Below, in pieces: positions 1 to 17,200 of a DNA stretch of 64,000 nt (the stretch's first letter is position 1; each line of letters begins with the position of its first letter). A model generated the notes under the pieces. The model ran no database searches, was not told the origin of the DNA, and was given only the letters and a program-made list of their open reading frames with translations. Origin of the DNA: Owenia fusiformis. Lineage: Eukaryota > Annelida > Polychaeta > Sabellida > Oweniidae. Made by a program: the position numbers and the translations under genes. The stretch covers positions 12,209,031 to 12,273,030 of the forward strand of contig CAIIXF020000007.1 of NCBI GenBank assembly GCA_903813345.2. Direction: 5' to 3'.

Positions 1-356
1 CCAGTGAAGCAAAATTGCTGTATTATTTCAACAGGCCATTTTAATGTATTTCACATGAAATATAAGCTAATAATTGCAAATATTTTACATCTTAAAGCTA
101 AACAATTTTATAAAAAAAATCAAGAACTTTATTGGGCCCTATCTGGAACTGGTGAATGTGGTCTTTGCACCATTGACCTTTGTGTTGTCATTTGGCAGAT
201 GTTTATCAGTGTAGATCCACAGTCCATAATTAAGTTTCATAAATAAAAATAATAAAATATCTCACTACACGCAACTTTTATCCTTCAAATTTTAAGTAAT
301 TGAATTTGTACTGGATATATCAAACTTGGTATTCCAAGTACCGATTTCTTAAATCA
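1..356 (-). other. ARF 3'UTR and flank
   Basis: Sequence downstream of the ARF stop codon at 357-359. On the minus strand an AATAAA polyadenylation signal is visible at 128-133, about 225 bp after the stop, which is a plausible 3' end. The plus-strand open frame covering 4-246 has no recognisable domain and is not considered a gene. Confidence 0.5.
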
Positions 357-6405
<6,049 letters not shown>

Positions 6406-6689
6406 CTGAAAAAAAAAATAATATGATAATGTATTGCAAAATGAATGAGAAGCAAACCAGATATACATTTAACTAGAAAAACAGCAACTCCACGGAGTAG
6501 CAAATCCCACCGAACAAAACATGTTTTGGTAAATAGCGGCCATATAAAATTTGAGCCAAATCCATCCACTAGTATTTGAATTATCAAAGATTGTGTTTTT
6601 ATGATATATGGTTTCCATTTTGAAATTCAGCTGTCATCTTTAGATTTCTTCTTTAGCAGAGCTCCGAGGTCCCAAGGCATCAGCATCAG

Positions 6690-8490
6690 GCCTCGAAACT
6701 CACATTTTTTGCCTGGTGCCAAAATAACTACCTGTCCAATTTTCAGGTAGTTATTTGCTTCTGTCAGGTAGTTGTATATAAAATGATGTTATAAAATTTC
6801 AAAAATAACATATACCCAGCATATAATGTTTATCTTGTGCCAATGTAGGCTAATAATGCACCGATGTGCACATTTATGAAAAATTTGACTCACTGCATTG
6901 AAATTTTCTCAAATTAATGCATAACTTCCAACATTCCAATATCCAAAAATTTGGAGAGTTTAAAAGCTATTGGAGGGTAGTGCACCTATAGCAGTTATAC
7001 ATCGTATTATGTTGGAAGAGACTGTGCCTATTGCAATTGTTTAAAAATTTTGAAAGGGAGTGCACCTACTACATTTCTTTCCAAACTTTTTAGGGGAGTG
7101 TTCCTTTATAACTGTTTCCATACTTTTATAGGGTAGTATTCCTAATACAATTGTTTCAAAACTTTTGGGAGGAGAATTTACCTATTAAAATTGTTCTAAA
7201 AAACTTTTGGAGGGGAGTGCGCATATAACCATTATACAGTATATTATGTTGGAGGGGACTGAAACTAGATTGCAATTGTTTACAGACTTTTTGGAGGGGG
7301 TGTACCTCAGTGTATGCCCTAAGGATTCCAGAGCTGCTGGTCAAAAAGGCATTACTGACCAGTTGCAATGTTATTTTCCTATACCTAGTGAAAAAATCAA
7401 CTGGTCAGTATCAAAAGTAACCAGATAATGACCAGCTGTCCGACTCTTAAGGCGTGCCCTGGTGTACCTACATGTATTTCATTCCAAGGGTTTCATTAGC
7501 AACAGGCGATTTTCATGTTGTTTTCACAAAATCTGCTGTTGTTTTTCAGGGGCATTTCAAATTTTCCATGTTTAATAAATGATTTCCATTGATTTTGCCT
7601 GTTGTTTTCATTATTTTCACTATTCTAGTGAAACCCCCCCTGACCAGGGGTTTCCCTAAGGTACAAATTGCCACTGGACACAAATGGAATGATTCAGATC
7701 CCTATATAACTCTTCCGACCTGGCAGATTTGAGCCAAATGTGTTCAGTAATCCCTAGATTATAGTAAGCATAGGACTTGATGGCTTGATGCTACTACTGA
7801 CTTCTAAATGCACATTTAATTGGGAAGATAGATCCAATAAAACATCATAGGGATTTCAAGTTTTTATAATTTGAAGTTTACATTCCATCTTTGAGATCGG
7901 TATTATTTATAATTAGCTGTAAAGCATTGTTTTAGTATGACAGCAATATACATGATTTGATTGGTTGTTGGCTGACTCTGGGCACACTTCATACTACTAC
8001 TACATACTAGGTTGTTTACATTTAAATGCTTTCTGATTGGTCAAACGTCAGAGCTGGGAGGTTTTGTTTATGAGTTGATTGACAGATTTGAATTTCATTT
8101 TCACTGATCAGATTTTCTCACGCTAAGACAAAGAAGAGGTACTTTCCCATAACCCCAGATGAACCCCCCTTGGCCAATCAATGATCTAGTTTACGTCAGA
8201 GAAGTGTGCATCTATGAATTCTGGGGTATTTTCCTTTCCTTAAAACAAGTGAAGGATAAAATTGATTTATACATGTACAGGGCCAGGGGTATTCTCATAT
8301 AAGTACTATGTAAAGTGCAAGTGTATCTGAGTAACCCTTTGCAAAATTGTTAAAAATTGCTTCAAATCATGCAATACTTGGCTCAATCTAAGAGTGTTGG
8401 TGGCCAAAATAACTACTGGGTAAAATAATAGGTAGCTTTTCTTTAAAATCAGGTAGTTATTAACTACCATAGCAACGCGAGTTTCGAGGC
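6690..8490. mobile_element. Inverted-repeat element inserted in tandem repeat
   Basis: Ends are inverted: GCCTCGAAACTC at 6690 and GAGTTTCGAGGC ending 8490, followed inward on both sides by (G)CCAAAATAACTAC and CAGGTAGTTATT. It splits the array of about 145-bp units (one unit at about 6545-6690, the rest from 8490). The interior holds 6965-7320 tandem units, a hairpin at about 7317-7455 (GAGCTGCTGGTCA / TGACCAGCTGTC) and a dispersed repeat at 7490-7640. No coding sequence was recognised and the target duplication is unclear. Confidence 0.6.
6965..7320. repeat. Degenerate tandem repeat, about 65-bp unit
   Basis: Five or six diverged units around 'GGAGGGGAGTGC.CCTAT', '.CAATTGTTT.AAA.CTTTT'. 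It lies inside the element at 6690-8490. Confidence 0.6.
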
Positions 8491-9170
8491 TTGAGCATAT
8501 ACAATTTAATCCAAATCCGTCAACTGGTACTTCAGTTATCAAGGATTACATGTTTAATGAAAAATTGTGGAGATTTCGATAAATAGCAGCCACCTTGAAA
8601 AATAGGCATCAGTATATAAAATTTGAAGTAAATCCGTCCAATGATATTTGAGTTATCAAAGATTACCTTTTTATGAAAAATGGCAGCCATTTTGAAATTC
8701 AGCTGTTGCCTTTGAAATTTCTTCTGAAGCAGATCTCCTATTTCCCTAAACATCAGGAGGATATAAAATTGGAACCAAACCCATCCACTGGTATTTGAGT
8801 TATCAATGATTATGTTTTTTTCCAGAAAAAATGGCGGACATTTTGAAATTCAGTGGCCATCTTGAAAATGTCTTCTTCAGCAAGGCTCCTTTGTACCTGG
8901 GCAACAGCATATAAAATATGAACCAAATCCATCCACTATTATTTGAGTAATCAAAGATTATATTTTTTCCGAAAAATGGCCGCCATTTTTAATTTAGTGG
9001 CCATATTGAAAATTCCTTCTCAAGCAGAGGTCCTACACCCATAAGGCATAAGCCTATAAAATTTGAATGAAATCCGTTAACCGGTATTTGAGTTATTGCC
9101 TAGACACACGAATGGATGGACGGACGAACTGCTTTTCTATATCCCCCTCGAACTTCGTTCGGTGGGATAA
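8490..9170. repeat. Diverged tandem units (about 145 bp) with terminal hairpin
   Basis: Four to five units, each with 'TATAAAATTTGAA..AAATCC', 'TCCA.T..TATTTGAGTTATC' and 'AAAATGGC.GCCATTTT'. The array ends at 9120-9170 with GGACGGACGAAC and a hairpin CCCCCTCGAACTTCGTTCGG. The first unit lies left of the insertion at 6690. A related array is at 46680-46960. Confidence 0.7.
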
Positions 9171-10319
9171 ATGTATTTTTCTATGCACTGGTGATCCGCA
9201 TGATAACGCTGGTTACCGAAACGGTTCATTTGGTAAATAAACTGTCAGAACTTGTTATCTGGCAAACATAATGGTGGACATGAAATATTTATAAGAAACT
9301 ATGGTTTGAGCTTTATCATACTCTAACAATGCAAGAAGTGCACGTTTTCATGCTCCTTCGATGTTCCTTGGTAAGGTAAGATGATTTGTGGAAACTTTGG
9401 ATTCTTGCAAATGTGTGACATTTGTAAGGCTACTCCTTGAAACCTTCAAAAATTAGCCTCACTTTACAGTCTTCATGCTAGCTTTAGGCACCCATGCACC
9501 TCCAATTCATAGTTATGAAAAATATGTTTATGTGTGATGTTCACTTTGACATGTCTCTTTAGTCAAGATATACATTTATATTCAAAAGAAACATATTTAA
9601 AACCATGTGTCTTTATCAAAAATGTGGCTGCCATTTTTTGTACTTTTGAGTAACTTAACTGTTACCTTTCAATCAGTTAAACAGTGAAATGGACTCTAAT
9701 CAATTAATTTGTATCAGCATTGTAAGACACAGTTAGAGACCAAAAGTAAGCTGATGATCGCATTATTCATGTTTTATTCATGCATGCGCGATTAATAATT
9801 GCAGCCAATCATATGACTTGTACCGATTACCGCTCAGAAATCAACTAGTGACCAAGTGACCCCTATAGTAAAAACCGGGTCCTCTCCATTATGGGACGGC
9901 ATTAATGAAAGCACAGAAATATCATTCATGTACATTATGAATATACTTTTCTTCCATATATTATTGCACAATGGTCTCCCAATTTCTTATTTTTGCCGTT
10001 CTACTGACGCAATGAAGCAGTGAAATGGACTCTAATGCATCAAAATCCACATTAACTATGGAAGAAACTTGTAATCGTAATTGAAAATAATTCCCAAAGT
10101 TGATGATTGACATTTTGAAACAAGAAAGATAAAGTAGGGAGCAAAAATAAATCTCAACCCTCAAAGTTGTCACAATGAGCTAAATTCTAAGTTTCGTGTC
10201 TCAAACTCTCCCAAGCGGTAGAAAAATAATTCCCATTGACTTTAAGTAGCACAATAAATGAATCCAAAGCTTCATACCTGCAAATGATGGATAAATCCCT
10301 ACCAAATCGAACAAATGTT

Positions 10320-10519
10320 TTCATGACAGATTTCAAAATGGCGGAACGGCATTTTGAAAGCTGACACGTGTCATGTTGCATTCTGGGAGCCAATCCACAT
10401 TGCCGCATAATCCGGCTCCAACATGTGAATTTCACTTCAAATGTTTAAGTTCTTATTTGTCATTATGGACACAAATTCCACTATATCTGGACTTACTAGG
10501 ACGGAGAAAATAGAGCAAG
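10320..10519 (+). promoter_or_regulatory. Candidate promoter and spliced 5' exon
   Basis: A region less AT-rich than its surroundings, with ATGGCGG (10338), the palindrome GACACGTGTC, GCATTCTGGGAGCCAATCC (a CCAAT box) and, downstream, a strong donor CAAG|GTAAGA at 10519/10520. The exon before the donor opens with an ATG at 10441 (MFKFLFVIMDTNSTISG...). Its phase-1 end does not continue openly into either KLHL exon tested, so it is more likely a leader exon or non-coding RNA start than KLHL coding sequence. Confidence 0.3.
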
Positions 10520-11097
10520 GTAAGAATTTATTACATGTGCGACAACATGTAATTTCCATAGCTTTTGTAATTCTTTATGGTGAGCACTGTATAAACAGAC
10601 ATTATTGCATTCAATCAATTGACTTAACAATGAAATTCATCAAAACCTGAGACAGTATTTGCTAAAGTAAAAGTGGAAGCAGGAAGGAAAATCCAACAGG
10701 AAGTTAAAATTTGAAAAATCACTTGACAAATGAATGAAATTTGGTTTTCATACTGTACTCAGTAACTTCGAGATAGGAAATTGTTACTCAGATCCATATA
10801 TTCTTCGAAATCCGAAACATTTCCGAATCAGTGATGCGGTGAGTGAATAAAACAATAGCCATCCTAAGTGACAGCGTAAGTCATAGACTAGAGATCTACT
10901 CAAATGAAAAAGTTAAAACGCCCTCAAAATTGATGCCGGAAATTCATATAATATTCAATTTTGATATAAAAGTAGAGAAATTACACGATCAAGACTGTGT
11001 TCGTTGTTACCTATAACAAAAACCGTCTTACCTCCTCGAAGATATAAGAACTGTGTGATCTAACTACAGAGAAAACTAGGTTTATTTGTTTACTTAC

Positions 11098-11224
11098 CAA
11101 AATTTCCAGTGCAAAATGGCGGACGTGGAAGAGATTTCGTTGCACGCGCCACGTCACTCACCTAGGCAATTGGGTCCCGATGTATTGCTCCAATTGGAAA
11201 TCCCCTTGTCACGTGATGTTTAAA
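11098..11224. promoter_or_regulatory. Divergent promoter between ARF and KLHL
   Basis: Between a minus-strand donor (GTAAGTA, plus-strand TACTTAC at 11091-11097) that would end an ARF 5'UTR exon and the plus-strand KLHL ATG at 11225. It contains ATGGCGG on the plus strand (11115), GACGTGG and CACGTCAC (CRE-like), the palindromic CCAAT pair CCAATTGG at about 11190 and an E-box TCACGTGA at about 11210. There is no TATA box. A 36-codon open frame from the ATG at 11115 ends just before 11225 and would be an upstream ORF for KLHL if transcribed. The shared-promoter role is inferred. Confidence 0.5.
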
Positions 11225-14200
11225 ATGGCGGAGCACATAAAAACAAATTCTGAGGTACTTTTAATTAAATATTGCAATTTGCGTTAGACATATGAATATT
11301 TTACGAAAAATGTGTGATTTACTTGTGCCCTTAATTCACTTGCATTCGAAAAATAAATTCTCATAATTTATTTCATTCTTTTCAAGCCTCTTTTCTCACT
11401 CTCAGGTCTCAGTCATATTTTCATAATTTAAATTTTTCAGACTTTGAATAATTTCAATTTTCATTATTGATTTATTGCTTATAGTGAACAGAATCATGAT
11501 AAAAAAATCATTGATCTTTTTGTGCAGTGTTAGTTACTAGATACTAGATACAGACAGAGACCCTATCTGTTGCAAGACTAACGCCTGCCGTAACCGTCAC
11601 CATGTTATTCAGTGTTTTTAAGTAGCGCAAGGATCCTGCCATGACTGTGGTAATGTTATCGTGAAAGCCTGGTATAACCGCGACAATGCTGTATTATATT
11701 GCAATGCCTGCCATGACCGTGACAATGTAATATAGTTCTGCAATGCTTGGCATGACCGTGACAATGTAATTTAGTACTGCAAGGCCTGGCATGACCGTGA
11801 CAAAGTAATATACAGTAGTACTGCAAGGCCTGGCATGACCGTGACAATGTTATATAGTTCTACAAGGCCACCATAAATAGATGCCATCTTGATTTTCTAT
11901 CACCATACCAATAATACACATCCCATAAGTTTTGTATATTCTACATTTTGTATACTGATGTATGGCCACTTTAAAATACTCTTATTTTTAACATGGGAAA
12001 TCCTCACTTCAGCAAATTCATTTGTTATTTATTTATGGTGAGCACTGTAAAATTCAAGGTGTTATAGCATGACGGTTACGTCAAGGCGATTTGCAAAATT
12101 TTGCAGTAACGATACCAAAAAATGGAGGATGGGAAAGACAGCATGTCCTCTTTCTCGCCTGTAGGCAAGATTCACAGATATGATTTACTTTTCAACTAGT
12201 TCCATTCGGTGACGTATATATGGATGGTTATAAAGACTGGGTCAAATCTGCCAGGTGGTTTACTAGAAGTGGAATATAAGCTGTAAACTTACCGACTGAG
12301 ATGTCCAAGTTCATATTTTTTAGTCCATTCTCGTGATTTCTCAGTATATGTGCCTCAGAGCCACTCAAACTATTAACAGTAAGTAAATTGTATAAACAAG
12401 CCATAAAATGACAAATCCAGAACATGAACGTGGTCATATTGTAAATAATAAGGTTTCAAGCGCAATGTCGCTAGACGACTACGTATGAATTCTATGGACG
12501 GTAACATATTGTATTAGATGTACATTAGATATTTAGCGGACAGTTACGTGCATGTACATCTTTCAAGTTAAGGTTGCTAGTTCTGATAGCCTCTTTCCAT
12601 GTAATTGGATGGGTAAGAAATGGAATATTGAATTGCTTATATTTGTTTTCAGGACTCGCAAGAGCCGCTCTTGTTTGAGCCTCTATACGGCAAGGAAAAA
12701 TTTGTGTCTTGCTTTATTTATGAAACCAATTTAAGTCAAAAAGATACTGATGAAGAGGCAAAAGAAGAATTAGCATCAAGTACTGATGAATATGACAAAA
12801 TTAATAACAATGAATCTGCATACATACATGTACATGTATTTAAACGAGCTTCGCGTAACCTGTAATCAATTTTTTTGCGTAGCCTCAAATTAAAAATACA
12901 ATTAAGTAGAACATATCAGGTGATTTCTAATGCTCAATTGGCTTTTTATGATTGTATGTAGGTTACATATATATACCCAGAGGTCGTTAGGCAATGTAGA
13001 CCATGCCCTAACGACAAAAATAAACAAAATACTAAATTTTGTGTTGTTTTGAATTTCAAACTCAACAGTTTTTCGCTTATTTCATGTTATCCCCAGGCAT
13101 CAATTTGCAAAGAATACGTTCAAATTATACATAACTAAATGCATCACCGAATGCGATGCCTACAAAAATCGTTCATCCTTTCATTGATACACAGTAGAAG
13201 AAAATAATGCACCAACCTTAGTTTTCTGTTCCATCGCGGCCATTTTATTGGATAAATCAGTGGTCGTAGTTGTCTTATCTCGTTTTCAGAGGTGTCGTAA
13301 CTGTCATGCTATAACACCGTGAAATTACCCCCATAAATGTGAGGTTATTTTGAGGTTTTTTTTATTATTTTTGACATTTTTTCTCAAAATAAAGAAAAAA
13401 ATGAGAAAAAATGTCAAAAATAATAAAAAACCTCAAAATAACCTCACATTTATGGGGGTATGTAAAATCAATGCCCCATATGGGAATTGAACCCTCATAA
13501 GTCGGGTTTGTGTAAAAAACCGGGTGTGTGGGTAGCCGGGTGACCAGGTACCTAACAATCCTAGCAGGGCTGGGAATTAGATTTTTTTCAATGAATGGCC
13601 CAAAACGTACCACTGAAAAATCCAAGCAACCAACCACCCAGCATACTCTTTGACATTTGTTTAATTTCTAGTAGAAATCTCCTCCTCCTCTTATTTTGTT
13701 TGATTTACGGCCATGATAATGGGTTATATCGAAATATGGACGTTATTTGACCAGTCCTGTAAGTTATGTAAATTGGTAACCCTGCTAGGAACATTAGGTA
13801 CCCGGTCACCTAGCTACCTGGTTACCCGGTCACCCGGTTTTTTACACAAACCCTCACAAGTCTACCATAAGAGCCATCCATAAGAGCTAGCACTACAGCT
13901 GAGACTGTAATAGCGAATTGGCATCGAGGGTCATTTTGAGAGCATAGTTTCACTGTAGATTCTCTCCCTTGGTAAAAAACAATCATGGGTTGTTCTGCAG
14001 CGATAATAGAGAATACATAATGATGAACAAATGTGGCAATTGTTGTTTATAAAGTTCTACTCAAGATAAATTTGTAATTATGGCAATTGTTTTTTCAACT
14101 GCATGGCTGTTCGCTGGCCATCCAATTTCTAAAACAATTTCACATGTCTAAACTACTCAATTAGAACGTTTAAATAAGGTGCATTAAATTTCATAGAAGA

Positions 14201-17200
14201 TTACCAGAAGTTGGTATGGCTCAGCGGGACATTGCTCTCCTGCTGCGCGGTCAACTGTGGTTTGAATTCCTCGTCATACTTTTTATTTTTTAACTGAAAA
14301 AACGTTATAAGTACGCCAAATATATAACAAAGCACAAATGAAGCATGAATAATCTTCTCAGTTGTTTGAAATGTAAAAATGATTTATGTCCAAATATTGC
14401 GTTTCATGAAGAGGTCAACCTTTAACCAATGCTGACCGAGTTGCCACCTTTATACATTTTTTGCTATAGCGAGATAAAGTTCAACAACAACAACAGATGT
14501 TTCTAAAATTGGCAGAACTGCTGATTTTAAATTTAGACAAAATCATGCGATATCTCACAAAGGACTCAGTTTGTTTCAATTTCAATTAGTGGAATATTCA
14601 AACAACGATTTTTAAAATTAAATAGGAAACCTTTTCTTAAAGTACACATGCCATGATGTTTATTAAAGTAATTTGGCTAGAAACTCAAATAAGTTTTTAG
14701 AAAAGGGGCCACCAAAATACATGTAGGACTATGATGAAAAAATATCTAAGTCAATAGAAGTATTAAAAAGTATGGTGGAGGAAGTAGCATAATGAATAGC
14801 CATATAAGCTTACTAAATGATGCCATTTTTCATTAATTTGTAAATATTTTACTTCTACTTCCAGAGAGCGCTGACCCAGAATAATAATGAAGATATCTGT
14901 TGTCTCACACACTTTGCTCACTTGGTTGGAGGCATGGATGCTTTACGCATGCAGGGTGAACTATGTGATGTCATACTTCTTGCCGGCAATGAAGAAATAT
15001 CTGCCCATAGGATTGTTCTAGCGTCATTCTCACCATATTTTAGTGCAATGTTTACCAGTGAGTTATCTGAAACCACTCAAAGTGTGATCAACATAAAAGA
15101 AATGGATCCTGAATCTCTGGCTACTGTAGTTGATTTTGCGTATACAGGCCAGTTAGAAATAACTGAGTCAACTGTACAACATCTGATGACTACAGCTGCA
15201 ATGTTACAGCTGTCTCAGGTTCTCGAAATGGGATGTACATTTTTGAAATCTCAGTTGGATCCAAGCAACTGTCTAGGGATCCGCAAGTTTGCTGAAATGC
15301 TTGGCTGCTCTGGACTTCAAACAATCGCTGATTGCTTTGCACAGGAACATTTTAAATCAGTGTCCCGTAGTGATGAATTCATGAAGCTGGATGTTGATGA
15401 TGTCATAGATCTGATATCGCGTGATTCGCTAAATGTGTCTAAAGAAGAAGAGGTATTTAATGCAGTAATGGATTGGGTTGAGTATGATTCACAGGAAAGA
15501 CTTGACTGCTTAGGAAATATATTGGAACATGTTAGACTACCTCTTGTTTCCTGGGAGTTTTTAAAGAACACTGTAGGGAGAGATAAGCTCTTCACCTCCA
15601 GAGAGGACTGTTCTCGATACTTTCAGGTAACAGTTCTATGGAACCCCAAGCAATTGCTTAAGAAATTATTAATTATTTAATTAAATGAGTAATTTTTTTG
15701 TGTTGGCTATGTTTTCATGAGCTTGTATACAATATAAAAGTCATGGAAATATGAAAGGCTGAAAATAAAGTGTCCAAAAATATACTTTTAGTGCAATTCC
15801 TATTGATTGGACCTTTCCTGTCAAGTTAATAGTACAATAACGTCATTTCAAAGGGCAATATAGTAAAATATTGGACCAAGGGCTGCAGAAATGACGTTAT
15901 TACTATTATTACCACCGTTAATGACCAGGGCTGAAATAGCAAATTTGAAATAGAAAATCTTACGCACTGAACGATATCACTTTTCCCGGGAAACATAGCC
16001 GGGCGGATAATGTCATTATTGCCCGACTAAAGTCATTAACGCCCGACACAATATTGCTCACATCAATATAGCAATTTAAATGCCTTCTCAACTAGTACTA
16101 AAACTCCTAGAACAGGCCCTGCAAGGTGGTAATAATATGAATTGTAAATTCTATGAAAACTGTTATTGCTAATACATACAATAATAATACATACCTTGAC
16201 TTTGTACATGTACAGGGTGTCCGGAAAGTAAAGATACAAATGCTCTCATTTCAAGAGATTTACCTGTTATGAGATGAAATTGCTACAGATTGTAGAATGA
16301 CATTATAAGAATATATCCTACAACTGTCATGACTTTCAGTTTCATAATGAAAAGGATCTTTTTTTTTTGCATCTTTTTTTTTTCTTGTATATTAAAAATG
16401 ATGTGATAAACTTATTTCACACATGTGTGATATTTTCATATTGAAAGGTTTTAACTACTGAATTTTCATATTGAAAGGTCAAGTACATGTACCTTGCAAT
16501 CTCAACCAAATATGATTTTAATTCTGTATTAATTTTATTTTATAATTGTTGTGTTCTAGGAGGCTCGACAGTTCCATGCCAGGCTGTATCATCCTGATCT
16601 TGTAAACTTCCAGTTTAACCCATCAACTCTTCGTTCTCAACCAAGGGCCTCATTTGGACAATCTCAGTACATTTATATTGTAGGTGAGAGTTACTCTATT
16701 ATCATTTGATCTGTAAAATGAAGCCCTCTGGTTGGCCAGTTCTTGTGCTGTACCAATCTGGATTTTTACAGGATTGATCATCTCCATAGCAATACATTAA
16801 TAATATTAAATGTTAATAAAAGTGGAAGTAATGGTTTTAGAGCAAGTCAGAATTTCTAGGGATTATCTCCTATGTAAAATGTATTGGCCTAAGATCACAC
16901 CATGAAAACATTATAGAATGATTTGAAATGGTATACAGGATATATTGTGCTCACAATATTCTGTATTGGCACTACTTCGTCTTGTCACAGAATTTCAATT
17001 CAGAATATCTTGAGCACAATATATTGAAGTGTATTGCACTTCAGATCATTCAATAACTTATAACTTATTTCAATAACTAGTGGTATTGCCAAATTATATT
17101 TGTCTGCCTTATACATGTACAGTGTACATGTAGTTAATTAAGCTTATGCACTGTTGCTTATGCATTGAGCGAGAAAGATTACAAACGTCAGAATGATGTC

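Larger units (their letters stand above)
6406..11097 (-). other. ARF 5'UTR intron (4.7 kb), repeat-filled
   Basis: Intron between the probable 5'UTR exon and the first coding exon. Beyond the repeats listed separately, about 9170-10280 shows no gene; it holds a 9665-9800 fragment related to one arm of the element at 44262-44982 (shared GTAAGACACAGTTAGAGACC). Confidence 0.45.

Noticed and set aside
6690-8490. Target duplication at this element's ends
   Set aside because: Only AGCAT is loosely shared at different offsets; no clean duplication.
13365-13637. 90-codon minus-strand frame
   Set aside because: Spans the palindrome and a MITE end; no protein family.
15317-15595. 92-codon minus-strand frame
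   Set aside because: Shadow of the BTB-BACK exon.
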